Shown here: positions 46,890 to 59,100 of the stretch, in pieces
How positions within the stretch are numbered: the first letter of the stretch is position 1
Layout: the number at the start of each line of letters is the position of its first letter
Assembly (NCBI GenBank): GCA_021234155.1
Contig: JAJEKV010000005.1
Location: 8,300,216 to 8,364,215, forward strand
Length of the DNA stretch: 64,000 nucleotides
Source: Isoetes taiwanensis
Taxonomy: Eukaryota; Streptophyta; Lycopodiopsida; Isoetales; Isoetaceae
Direction of reading: 5' to 3'
Notes under the pieces: generated by a model
What the model saw: only the letters and a program-made list of their open reading frames with translations
What the model was told of the DNA's origin: nothing
Database searches by the model: none
Made by a program: the position numbers and the translations under genes

Positions 46890-48456
46890 TGCAGGTTCAC
46901 ACAGAGTACATGGAAAAGAAAATCTGGCAAAAGGGAATGAAATTGTTAACAGAGGAAGTACAATCAAGTTAACTACAATTTTTCCAAGCTGTACCAATTA
47001 GCCTTAACTATAATCAATCTACATTAAAAAAATGGGTTCTTAAATGCCACTCATCCTAATCTGAAACAGTTAAAGAATCATGAAAATGCTTTAAACAATT
47101 AAAACCTGTTGAAGATAGTGATCTGGCATCCAACAGGGATGCAGATCTGGAAGTGCCAGCAGAGCAATCCGGGTGAAACGCCATCAGACATACCGCTTCA
47201 TATTGTATCTGTACATTGCATATTTATGTACAGCCACGATGGGGGCTTTTCCCATCCTCGTTGAATAGATCATCTCCCAGTTTTCCTGATTATTAACAAA
47301 ACCAAGGATACAGCTGTGTAATACCTCTTCAAACTGACAAGTGCTATCATAACTCAGACAATACAATCATTGCAAAGAGTTATCGACCAGAAGAGCATGA
47401 AATGAATAAGTGGTTGTCTTACAATTTTGTTCGGTTGTTGACGGAATCCTTGTTTTCCATTCTTATGGCCGATGTGATTAGGAACTATTCGAACCTCAAG
47501 TAGGTTGATCCGGAGAGCAGCGCGATCGTTAGGGCTATGGACGGGAAAATATTATGGTGATCAAGATCAGTGACCTCTCATTTCAGCTAGCAAAATTCTG
47601 TAAAGTTTTGAAAGAAACATGAACAATTGTACTATATTAACCACGATTCTATTAATTTGAAATTATTCCACGATTTTGAACCCATCGGCTGTGAGTTTCG
47701 GGGTTGTTAGTTTCAGGGTCCCCATGTGTCAGTTTCAGGGTTGTCAGTTTCGGGGTTGTCAGTTTCAGGGTTCTCACCTAGTTCTAATTTTTTGTTTCCC
47801 CCAGAGTGTTAGTTTTAAGCTTTTCGCCCAGTGTTACTTTTGAGTTTCCCGCCTACTATTAGAATTTGGATTTCCTGCCAAGTGTTATGGGCTTCCCACG
47901 GAGTACAAATTTTGGGGTTAAGCTGGTTCTTCTTTCTTCTTGACTGGGAACGTCTTTATCTGACGCCTGCCGCCTAGCGGCCAAGAGAGTTTTATTGTTT
48001 CTCACTTTTTTCTTCCCCTGGCGCCTGGCGGCCAATGCGAGTTCCTGACGCCTAGCGCTGAGTGAGCTCCTGGCGCCTGGCACCAATACGAACTCTTGGC
48101 GCCTCAACTGGAGCCTCAATGTGCGAGCTCCTATTCTTACCTTCTATGAGTTCGATGGATTCTAGTTTGGCAAGTGTTTGACAGATTTACCTTGATGAAG
48201 CAGCCAGGCAAGAGAAATCAAAGATCTTCAGCTCTTTGCAAATTGAGGTAAGAAAATCACCTCTTTTCTTCATCTATCTAGAAATTCTTGCTATAATGGA
48301 TGATATCGGTGCTTTTAGGCTTGAAATTGAGAAATGGGTATTGTCAAATCGATTTGTTTTGCCAAAAGTTCCTGTATAATACTCTTGGAGTGCTTTTAAT
48401 TATCTGTTTTCAGATTATATGAGAAATGAGGGGAAGCCAAAGGTGAATAGTAAACC
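46890..48456. repeat. Intergenic stretch with two short tandem repeats
   Basis: At 47690-47790 GTCAGTTTCAGGGTT recurs about five times with CGGGG variants. At 47935-48120 units with GAGCTCCTGGCGCCTGGC and variants recur on a background of GGCGCC. No gene is recognised; the minus-strand 86-codon frame over the second array is a repeat artefact. Confidence 0.5.
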
Positions 48457-48600
48457 CTTCTCTGCCACATCTCGCACTCAGCGTGAAAAGAGGGGAAAAG
48501 GGAAAAAAAAAGGATTTTTTCCAAAAAAAAAAAGGTTTTTTTTTTTTCCTTATTTTGCCTTGTCACGCTAAGTGCGAGATGTGGCAGAGAAGGTCTAGTA
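48457..48600. repeat. Foldback element (MITE-like)
   Basis: CCTTCTCTGCCACATCTCGC, continuing to AGCGTGA, is repeated inverted about 70 bp later (TCACGCTAAGTGCGAGATGT...). Arms of about 31 bp carry one or two mismatches around an A/T homopolymer loop. Confidence 0.75.
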
Positions 48601-51600
48601 TTCTTGACATATGACATCTATTGATCTAAGTGGTTAAATTCTTAGTTTTTTATCAGCAAGTTGTCTTCATGTCTTCAGTAGTTCTAGAAATGACATTTAC
48701 CTTCGTTTCGCAAGAATAGAAGGTAAATGAAGTCCTGGAACTACTGAGGTAGTTGTCGGTTAGTTACTTTCTTGGCTTTTCTAGCTCCTTGCCTATTTAG
48801 TCTTTTCCTTTTCCCTATCTTGTTATCAGCACTCTGACGTGCATCTCCATGTGATTCAGTATTTTGGCCATAGCTTCTTATCTTCAACGATGCTTTTTCC
48901 TTAGCATCTGGGTTTCATTTGTTGTTGCACTGTTCACAAAGCCATTTTCGTCCATTTTTCATGTGTTTCCTTCTTCTCCAGTTTTATTTCGGGCTGCTGA
49001 GTAGCGAGTCATTCCAATCGCTTGCAAATTTGCAGTCTGTAGACAGATTCCTCTCAGCTTTAAGGGTTCAAAAATGCTTTCCGTTTTTAGGTTTGCAGCA
49101 TAAGCTTTTGACTGGAACCGATCTTGTTTCTTGGAGCGACCACTTTCAGCAACATCCAAAACACCGGATCTGTTACAGACAAGAATATAGGCTGCATGAT
49201 GGCGGCATCAGGTTGTTTGATATGGACCTTGGTGAAGAACTTGGATGCATCTACCTATGCATGGACCAATGACTATTAATTCAATTGTACTGTGGGCGAC
49301 TCTTATGACCTTCCATTGCAGCACAATCTGAAGGTTTGCCTGACCCCATTCTTCCTTTGGCTCTATTTTGCTATTAATCACGAATGGTTGTTCCAATGGT
49401 TCTTGGATGAATCTCATTTTTTAACCTGCCTATGTATTTTGATTGAGAACGGGACTATTAGTCTGCTATCTATTTCCTTTCTTGTTTGTTAGTTCCCTTT
49501 ATAAACCTCTGTTTTATAACAACGTCTTCTAGTGTTTGTTATTCCTGCTAAGATAACTTGCTGCAGCTCTACAGTAAAATTGCTTGGGGATACAACAAAA
49601 AGTTTAGACAACTTTCAAAATTGATACATTCTAACTGGGCTTTGCTAAGTTGTGCGCTTGTGCAATAGAAGCTTGAACTCAATATTCTGTTTGTTATTCC
49701 TCTTTGATTCTTTCTTTATTATTTCCACTTGTCCTGCAATTTGGTTGACACCCAGTCCTTTACTGAATGCAATCCACGTTAAAATAGCAGGCGATGTTGA
49801 GCCTGGGAATTGAATCCCTGGAAAAACCAGTACTCAAGCTCCAACAAATTCTTTTTGTGTATTTTGTGCAATCAGTTGTTCTCAAGATACCTTCACCAGG
49901 ATTCTCCTGTTCTGACTAGCAAATTCATTTTTTCTTTTAAAGAACATTTATAGATCCAGATCGGTCAAGAAAGCAAACCCATCTGGCCTCCTGCACTTAG
50001 GATCAATGCCTCAAATGCTACAGATTTTGTCACTGTTCCAGATGTTGCGCACTTAGGACCAATGCCTCAAATGTTACAGATTTTGTCATTGTTTCAGATG
50101 TTACAACCCAGAATCGGATGATTTAAAGTATATCTACAATTTCTGATCGCTGTTTGATTTGTTCTTGCACCTTCTTCCCATGTCATCGTTTATTTTTTCT
50201 CTAGATAACATATTGTCATTCTCTGTGTTCCAAGAGATATTGGATGAGAAATTTCATCAACTCGTTGCTTTGTTGTCCAGTATATCATCTCAATCCACTC
50301 ATTCATGGTTTTAAAGTTCAGTTATAAGATTACACTGTCCATAGGATTGGGATGTTTCCTCTTTTTGCTATGAAGTTTGCTGGTTAAGGTGACAATTGTT
50401 ACCAGATGCTAGATGCTGGAGCCCATCAACATCCCATTGCTTGCTTGGTGAACAAGGTATCTGAGAAATACGATTGCTTAAATGTAATAGTTTCATTCTA
50501 ACAACTTCTAAGAGTCTTGTATGGATAACACTTATTTGCAAGCATCTTGCATGCCGAGTTTTTTAAATATTGGATTTTGATATGATGTGATGGGAGTAAG
50601 TAGCAAATGCGGCCACTCAGGTATTTGAGAAGCTGAGAAACGTGCATTCTAGATTTTTGTCTTGCCGTTATGAATTAGATGGGCATTTGAGAAACTAGGT
50701 TAGGCCATCTTCAAAGAAATTCCTTTATATGCCTCATTTTCCCACAGCTTTTGCTAATTATTTTCGTGGTAATGATTGAGAGTTTCCTTACCAACACCTT
50801 TGCAAGTTATCTATTTTCTACCTTAATGTAGCAAGCTCTTTCTTACCTCTTATCTGATCCTTACTCATACCTTGTTTAAAAATGTCCTTAGGCTTTGCTC
50901 CATAGTAATTTGTTTGTAAGTATCTACTTGATTTGTGCACAACATTTATCTTGTGAAATGCTTTTATCTATAGAGAACTCATTTAATTTGCTTTGCTATA
51001 TCGAGTTGTGGTATATGGAACGTCACATTGTTGGACTTAAATGCAATAGCCCTTGTATCCCATTTGCATGACCTTTGCTTTTGTCAATGTTGCCTAGCCA
51101 TCATGTTTAGATACTTTGAGCTATATTGTTTTCATTTTATGAGATTGCTCAATCATGGTCTTTTAATTTTGGACATTATGTGATGCGTTTAATTGATGAT
51201 GTTGTATATTAACCATTTTGGAGGTAGTTGTCACCAATGGAATTATATTTTGGTACTCATCATTTATATTTCATACTTACCGTCTTTGATACATTTATAT
51301 GTGTCATTTTCATCCTAAACACTTTGTCTTGCTCCTCTTCTTCTTGCATGTTGCTCTCCTTGTTTCCTTGCCTTTTGTGGTACATTTATCCAAAACCATG
51401 GTCAATAGAGTTCTATTTCTTCTAGTGCAACCTCCTAGATATGCCCTTTTCATCTTTTCTCCTAGACACCTTAAAACGCGCTTTCTCTTCCTTCCATGTA
51501 GCTTCTTCTAGCTTTAATTTTGTCTAAGCTTGTGATTGCTGAGTCCTATTGGACATTGTCTTGCTAGTGACACAAGTCATATTATGTGCTTTCTAGAATC

Positions 51601-51620
51601 CGTTCTCTCTGCCTCTATTT
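48600..51620. other. Retroelement-family fragment and unannotated stretch
   Basis: 48655-48870 matches 51622-51810 and 54645-54840 and holds the first 70-bp hairpin (48677-48748). At 49993-50105 a 57-bp phrase containing CAATGCCTCAAATGCTACAG is tandemly duplicated. Otherwise I see long non-coding sequence; the 117-codon frame at 48919-49272 resembles nothing I know. Confidence 0.4.
48677..48748 (+). repeat. 70-bp hairpin, copy 1 of 8
   Basis: The arm AGTAGTTCTAGAAATGACAT, then TTACCTTC, pairs with GAAGGTAAATGAAGTCCTGG, then AACTACT, around a short loop. Other copies: 51644-51713, 54669-54738, and on the minus strand 56281-56346, 58258-58323, 59027-59096, 61630-61700 and 63568-63612 (shortened). 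Confidence 0.8.
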
Positions 51621-52400
51621 CAGCAAGTTGTCTTCATGTCTTCAGTAGTTCTAGAAATGACATTTACCTTCGTTTCGCAAGAATAGAAGGTAAATGAAGT
51701 CCTGGAACTACTGAGGTAGTTGTCGGTTAGTTACTTTCTTGGCTTTTCTAGCTCCTTGCCTATTTAGTCTTTTCCTTTTTTCCTATCTTGTTATCAGCAC
51801 TCTGACGTGCGTCTCCTCTTTCCATGTAGCGTTATGTCCCACCCGCCCGCCCCTCTTGCTAACTTGTCCTACTTGGTTGGAGGCCCCAGTGCCTGGATGG
51901 AGGCCTTGTGCCTGGATGCCCCTTGTGGTTATGTGGAGGCCCTCGTGCCTGGATGGAGGCCCTCGTGCCTGATTGGAGGCCCTCGTGCCTAGTTGCCCCT
52001 TGTGGCTCAGGCCCTCGTGCCTGAAGAGGCCTTAGTGGCTATCGGTTCACTTTTCTTCATTTTGCAGGTAATAAGAAGAGGACAGAGGTCATGGTGTGGC
52101 ATGGTCTTATTTCGTTACAAGATGAAGGGACTGAAATACATTGAACAATTCAAACTTGCATGTTCAAACATCTTTTAGCGTTCATGATGTACTATATCTT
52201 TAATTATGTAATCCTTACCCAATAAGGCTGGTTAGCATGAGGGTTTCTATCACCACATAATTGTTAGCTAACAAATATTAGTGATACTATTATTGTCAGG
52301 GTCTTTCCTCCAAAACCCGAAAGGGCGAGGTTTTTTAATCCCGACCATAATGGTGTCACTAATTAGCATGTACTTGTTTTGGTTTATAAGGAGATGCCCG
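51620..52400 (+). repeat. Retroelement-family (R) copy, plus orientation
   Basis: In order: the 70-bp hairpin (51644-51713), a tandem block of GGAGGCCCTCGTGCCTGGAT units (51875-52035), an AGGCTGGTTAGCATGAGGGT box (52223-52243), the conserved-loop hairpin (about 52295-52365, minus orientation of the loop) and an AAGGAGATGCCCGTGAGG end (52389). No protein is encoded. The module order recurs in the other copies, so this is one repeat type. Confidence 0.6.
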
Positions 52401-54640
52401 TGAGGGAGCACTTTTGCGTGCATCTCCTCCTTGCTAGCATCAAGTCCCCATGTTTCTCCTCTACTTTTATTTTCGCTTTCCTCCACGATTTTTCTAGTTC
52501 CAGTGTTGTTCTCGGATTTGCATATTGCAAATTGCTTGTTGCCCATGCAACATCGTCTTCGGACCTATGAACGACCTTATTTTGGCCTTTTCCATTGTCG
52601 CAAGGTTGCAAGCAGCAATTTCCTTTTGACATTTTTCTGCCTTTGTGACTTTCGGCAGACAGTTTTCTAGGTATTCAATAGAAATAGTTTACCCATAGCC
52701 AGATTTATGCTTAGATTCTCCGATGGCAGAAAGAGCTTAAGCTTTACCTGCTCTCAATCGTCACTGCAAGTTGACTGTCAGCAGTTAGACTAGGATATTT
52801 TCCATTTTTTGCTACTAGACCAAGAACTATGTCTATCTCACAATATCGAAACTTGCCGCCATCAGATTGGCACCGGTTGATCTCTCAGTCCAGTCAATGC
52901 TTTGAGCATGTAGATCTGTTTATATCTCGCTACTTCTTGGCTTAATTTTGCAGATGTACTTGTCGGATAAGGGTTTCTATAAATGTTGGATGTATTTCAA
53001 AATGCTGAGCCAAGATTCTGAGGATCAAAGTCTCTCATGCAAGGAACAAAGGAACAAGTGCACGATTGGTCTCATCAGCATTTGCCTTGGCATTTTATGT
53101 TTGGTTGAAGCGATGGATTTTAGAACGACGACATGAACAAGGTAAGCATTTTGAGATTTAGTAACTTTCTTACGTCGGTTGTTTCCATATTTTTGGGAAG
53201 TTTATTTGATGCTTTATTACTCAGTAGTGATTGTCGCTCTACTATTTTGTCCTGTTATAATATTATGGCTGAGCTTGAGTAATGTATTATGACATGCCTG
53301 CAGTGGTCTTATTAGCATTTGCCTTTGCATGGTTATCTTGTTTTAGTTGAGGAAGTAATATCCTTTCCTATATGATTTGAACGAAGACTGGTTAAATCTT
53401 CTTCATTTGTGGAGTTTTAAACTTGATCTTGGTTTGCATTAGTAAAGAAGGGGAAGGATCGTTGGGATCAAACTGGTTGATTTGTTGAAGAGGCTGCTCC
53501 TTGTCATTTTCACTAGTAACATGTTAGTGGCTTGGTTGCTATGGTCTCATCAGCATTTGCCTTTGCATTATTATATTCCGTTGGTTGAGGAAATAATATC
53601 CTTTCTTGAATGAACTGAATGAAGATTGGTTGGCTTTCCTTTTTTCTTTTGTGGAGTTTAAAACTTGATCTTGGTTTGCAATAGTAAAGAAGCGGAAGGA
53701 TAGTTGGGATCAAACTGGTTGAATTGTTGAAGAGGATGCTCCTTGTCATTTTCACTACACGTTTGTTTTCTATCCATGGCATCTTAGTAGCACTATTTTC
53801 ATGGCACTTTGAAGAGCCCTCAAGCAATGCCATTAAGTAGCTCAGTCTGATTCCCTATCTAGTACAGAATTGCATGGGCAACACCAGTGACATCTATCAA
53901 AGCTCAGCCTCACTACTTTGGTCGTGTTCAACTTCGCATTAGTATCAACTTTACACTCCGGATTACAGAATTGAACAGAATTGATTGCTTATATCAGTGT
54001 TGAATCTACATGCCCTTGGGACTGTGATACTCTGCTGTCAAAGTGATTTATTTGCCTTAAAGTTTCAATTCTAGTTTAAACTTTTCCTTTTATGTTCTTG
54101 TAAATATGTAAATTCTAGCTGTTTATATGCCTTCTATAACATTTTCCATTTTTCTTATGTTTCCATTTCTCTAGTTTCCTTCAATTTTGTAGTCTAGCAG
54201 CTGTTAAAACTTCAAAGCTCAGCCTCACTAGTTTGGTTGTCTTCAACTTCACATTTGGGACCGTGATACTTTGCCGTATAAATTCTAGCCATTTGTTGCA
54301 TAAATAGCCATTATCTTGGGATATGAGTTGTGGCAAGTTCTCTAGTAAGTTCATTAAGATCATATCTTGAGACAACTCAAGTAATTGGTAGTTATGTATG
54401 TTCTGGTGCAATCTTAGTGGTGTTCTCGTAGATAGACATTGTTGGTTATTGTGGACTACATTTTATTTGATACACTTCCAATACACTTGCAATTATCTTA
54501 TGTCCTTCCTTCCATTGACTATTTGGTATTAAATCTTGTGTCTAGTTGGATTTTCTAGCCTCTAATTTGTTGCTAGCTTACAATACTTGGACCTTTAGAT
54601 TGCAATGCTCTTGTTGACATCATTTTTCTGCCTCTTTTTC
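52400..54640. other. Non-coding stretch with a 230-bp tandem duplication
   Basis: 53310-53515 and 53540-53757 are diverged tandem copies sharing CTTGATCTTGGTTTGCA and GATCAAACTGGTTGA. The rest has no recognisable gene. Confidence 0.5.
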
Positions 54641-55592
54641 AGCATGTCTATATGTCTTCATTATCATCAGTAGTTCTAGAAATGACATTTACCTTCGTTT
54701 CATACGAATAGAAGGTAAATGAAGTTCTGGAACTACTGAGGTAGTTGCTTCTAGAGTTCTTTTTTTGCCATTTTATACGCTTGTCTATTTAGGTTTTCCT
54801 TTCTCACTTTCTTCTCATCAGCACTTTTGCGTGCATCTCCTCCTTGCTAGCGTCAAGTCCCCACCCCCTCCCTCCCTCGAAACCCTTTTTTCCACCATTC
54901 TTATCTGGTGGCATTCACTTCTTTGTGAGCCTTTTGTTTGGTTCGACCTTTATTTATAATTGTTTTGGGTGAGGCCCTAGTGCCTGAGTGGAGGCCTTCG
55001 TGCCTATGTCGAGGCCCTCGTGCTTGAGTGGAGGCCCTCGTGCCTAAATGGAGGCTCTCGTGCCTATGTGGAGGCCCTCGTGCCTAGACAAGCCCCTAGT
55101 GGCTTTTAGTCTTTTCTTATTGTTGTTTATGCAGGAAGCAAGCTAGCAGGACATTCAATTACTTGGCTCCATGCTTGGATGGAGGAATAAACTAAGAGGA
55201 GAGTCTGCATGATTTAGCATATGCTTCTGCCATGCATTGTTCGTTGTGGTGGCAAGCTGGTGGACGTTACACACGATCATGTGACGACTTGGCATCTTTT
55301 GGCATGCGCTTTCATACTTATTACAAGATGGAGAGGTTATGAAAGCATGGATGTGTTGTAACATATGTGTACTTAACCCAACAAGGCTGGTCAGCATGAG
55401 GGTGTACTTCTTTATGTTTTAAAACCCTAGCCTAGATTAATGGCGCTATTATTGTCGGGGTTTTTCCTCGAAAACCGAAAAAGGCGAGGTTTTTAATCCC
55501 GGCCATAATGGTTTCACTAACTAGCTAGGGAGGATGTACTTGGGTGATTTCGGTTTTAAGGAGATGCCCGTGAGGGATGCATCAGTCTGGCA
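54640..55592 (+). repeat. Retroelement-family (R) copy, plus orientation
   Basis: Hairpin at 54669-54738, GAGGCCCTCGTGCCT tandem units at 54975-55100, AAGGCTGGTCAGCATGAGGG at 55382, loop module at 55446-55516, end AAGGAGATGCC at 55558. It meets an inverted copy head on at 55570-55600. Confidence 0.65.
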
Positions 55593-58500
55593 TCTCCTTA
55601 TAACCAAAATCAGATACATATTGATAGCAAGTTAGTGAAACCATTATGGCGGGATTAAAAAACCTCGCCCTTTTGGGTTTTAGGAAAAACCGACAATAAT
55701 GGGATCACTAACCTATGCTAGGGTCATAAATCTCAAAAGCGAATCAATACCCTCATGCTGACCAGCCTTGTTGGGCGAAAATACATATAGCAATGAAGTT
55801 GCCAACAACAATTCATGTTGGAATTGTATTCTCTCTTCAACTTAGTCTTGTGCTTGAATCCAAACCTTCATAAAAATACAAGCTATAGGGAAAATCCTTC
55901 ACCAACCATTAACACCGCAAACACAAGAAAAGCCGAACCAAACGCCACTACGGCTATCTGAGGCACGAGGGCCTCCAACTAGGCACGAGGGCCTCCAACT
56001 AGGCACACGAGGGGCCTTCATCCGTGCATGAGAGCCTCAACCAGGGCACAAAGGCCTCCAGCCATGCTCCATGGCCTCCAACTAGTCACTAGGCCTCCAA
56101 CAAGATATTAGCTTACCAATAAGGCATACAAGTGAGTAAGGGTGGGCGGGTGGGGCCAAACCCAGAAGAAAGGACGAGAGATGCAAAGCGAGCTGATGAA
56201 GAAGGGAGGAGCGAGAAAGCTGCTAAATAGACAACTAGGAAAGAAAATGACAAAAATAACTAACTGCTAAACTGCCATCGTATTTCTAGAACTTCGTTTA
56301 CTTTCTATTCGGTGAAACGAAAGTAAACGTCATTTCTAGAACTACTAAGGCAAATAAGAACAAGAATGCTGAAAAAAGAGGCAGGACATGCAACAATAAA
56401 GCAAGGGCAAAGAGCAAGAAAAGCTAGTAGGCGTACATATGAATAAGGTGACAACTTCAAAGCTAAAATTCAGAAAGAAAACAATTCTTAATGGTCATGA
56501 ACACATAGTTCGCAAAAGAAGAATGGTAGGGAACAAAGAACAAAATTTGTAGGGTAGACTTAAGGTTGGGGAACACTAAGAACAATGGCGAACTCAACCA
56601 TTCTGCTTATTTCCAACTCGTCAAGCAACCTCAATATATCACAAAAGCAGCAATTGAGCTAGAACATTTTATAACGAGCAATAAATGCACCACTTAGGAT
56701 TATAATAGTCCCATCCCGTTAATTCACCAGATCGATCTTAAACGAGTAAGAGAAGTCAAGCCTACCTATGGTTGGTTAAAATAAAATTCATTCTTGACAT
56801 GGGAATATGGGAATGAGAATCCATACTTAGGATAAATCTTAGTAAATCAACGTGCTAGGCTAAAATGGATCAAGAATTAGTAGGTTTCGCTAAGTTACAC
56901 TAAGGTATAACAACAGAGCAAACCCAAAACGTGGCCGGCAGCCCTGGCATGGCCTGCTCCCGCTCGAACTTAAGGTAAAGAAAAACAGGGAGGTCTCAAG
57001 ACCAGGCCGGCGATCCTGGCATGGCATGCTCTTTGCTTTGAACTGGAGTCTAAGGCTGCAACTTGAGCCGCGCAGTAGAAAACCGTCATGGAAAGAAAAT
57101 AGGTCTGGCAAGAAAAACAGGGAAAACGCAGCAAAAAGGGGTTTGATTCATATAAGACTGTAATTAGCAATAGAGATCACAGATCTTGGGATTCGGCTGT
57201 CCTAGCGTTGCCAGTGATTAGAAATACAAATCGACTACAGCCGAGGTAAACACAGGTAAATTACAACAGGGAAATCGTGACAGGAGCAATCTCTCTAACC
57301 CAAACTATCTCTGTAAATTACTTTCAGAAACTCTGCCTCTTCTAAGACAGCCAAAGCACTTCTTATTTTTCTAAAGTAGACAACTGAGTTACAACAAGTA
57401 AAACGATTAGACCGAGCAACTAAACCCAAACTTTTCTGTACTTCCTCAAACAGAACAACTGACTCGAAATTAATCCTTTAGCAAATTAGTCTTTAGCACA
57501 ATTGACAAACACTCAGAGCCTCCCGGCAGATTTACCACAGATTTTAGAGCCAAAAAAACATCTAGCAAAGATCCTTTTTCACATCCAAAAGGGTTAAATC
57601 CCCCATTTCATATAACTCTGCAACTCTTGGCCCTTCCCTATCTCTGATGCAGATTAGATTCTTCCTCTTAGAGATTAAGGTGTTATCTTTGTCAATGATG
57701 CCCTTAGCTGCCGAGTCCAGGGCCTTGTGCAACTGCAAATGGCGCTCTAAATCCGCGAAGGAGTCCTCCAATTGATTCAAGAAATCAAACTGCCTGATAT
57801 TTTCGTGATACTTCAAAACAGGGGTTCTTGATCTCTTGCTCTTTCGTTGGATCTCTTCTTGCAAGGATGAGATCTTGGATTCCAAAGCCACCACGCCTTC
57901 GCCTTAGAGCCATCTGAGATCATCCAACTTTGCCTGCAGCCTGCCTTCGATGATGGCATTTAAACTTCCCATCTTGGCTTCCAAACTGACCTCCATGGCT
58001 TTAAGCCATGCCGGAACCGGAACCTCATCAGAAGCCTCACCTGCAGACCTCTTCCTACGCTTTATAGCACTAGCCTTTGGGGCCATAGAAAATTAGCGTG
58101 GCTGCCCAAGAAACGAAAAGCACCGGAAGCGCCAAACTGTAGAAGAAAGGACGAGAGATGCAAAGCGAGCTGATGAAGAAGGAAGGAGCGAGAAAGCTGC
58201 TAAATAGACAACTAGGAAAGAAAATGACAAAAATAACTAACTGCTAAACTGCCATCGTATTTCTAGAACTTCGTTTACTTTCTATTCGGTGAAACGAAAG
58301 TAAATGTCATTTCTAGAACTACTAAGGCAAACAAGAACAAGAATGCTGACATGGCAAGAATGCCAATGCTCTGCTCGGCATCTCCTTATTAACCAAGAAA
58401 AAAGTACATGCTGCAAGTACACGCTAGCGAGTTAGTAAAACCATTATGACCGGGATTAAAAAACCTCGCCCTCACGGGTTTTCGAGGAAAAACCCTAACC

Positions 58501-58700
58501 ATAATGGCATCACTAACTTATGCTAGAGCCCAAAGTTATAACAGAGTACAATATGCTATACCCTCATGCTCACCAGCCTTGTCGGGTAGGAAATACAATG
58601 AATAATGAAATAAACTCCATGTTTGCATTGCCTTCTCTATTAATCTTCAACAAGTGACTAGAGTACGACCTGCTTGACCAAAATCCCAAATTATTTTCTA
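55593..58700 (-). mobile_element. Degenerate LTR-retroelement-like copy 1
   Basis: On the minus strand, sequence ending TTCTTCTACA at 58138 is followed by GTTTGGCGCTTCCGG, which looks like the LTR end and primer-binding site of plant Gypsy-type elements. A gag-like frame begins at 58086. The left side (55593-56350) holds the loop module (55627-55705), ACGAGGGCCTCCAAC units (55965-56080) and a hairpin (56281-56346). The right side, after 58138, holds a hairpin, a loop module (58431-58515) and the GGCTGGTGAGCATGAGGG box. No protease, reverse transcriptase or integrase is visible. The block is repeated almost exactly at 60936-64000. Confidence 0.55.
57562..58086 (-). pseudogene. Gag-like protein, copy 1, frame-broken
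   Basis: It starts MAPKASAIKRRKRSAGEASD, about 50 bp after the primer-binding-like site, with a basic N-terminus and a coiled-coil-like middle (VALESKISSLQEEIQRKSKR). The frame stops at 57904 because of a small change at 57908-57920 relative to copy 2 and resumes at 57894. It has no zinc knuckle. Its position right after the primer-binding-like site suggests gag; the sequence alone would not. Confidence 0.45.
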
Positions 58701-59100
58701 CGTGCCCTCAACCTGCTTTCTGCAAAATATAACAAAGAAAACAAAATCCACTAGAGGTCCATCCAGGCACGAGGGCCTCCAACCAGGCACGAGGGCCTCC
58801 ATCCACGGCACGAGGGCCTCCATCCACGGCACGAGGGCCTCACCAAATACCAAATCAAGCCAACCAAGTATGCAACATCAAATAAGGGAGGGTGGGTGGG
58901 TGGGACCAAACCCTAAGAAGGAGATGCTAAAATCAGGAGCTGATGAAGAACGAAGGATGAGAGAAGATAAATAGGGGAGGATAAGGGAAAAGACAAACTA
59001 ACTAACTAACCAACCAACTACCTCCGTAGTTCTAGAACTTCATTTACCTTCTATTCTGTGAAACGAAGGTAAATGCCATTTCTAGAACTACTACGGATAG
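58700..59100 (-). repeat. Additional R-family fragment
   Basis: ACGAGGGCCTCCATCCACGG units (58768-58840), the ACCAAACCCTAAGAAGG phrase at 58904-58920, and a well-preserved hairpin at 59027-59096. Confidence 0.55.

Noticed and set aside
58138-58210. Hammerhead ribozyme (retrozyme) in the R family, from GAGCTGATGAAG and CGAGAAAGCTG
   Set aside because: The sequence between CTGATGA and GAAA cannot form stem II.
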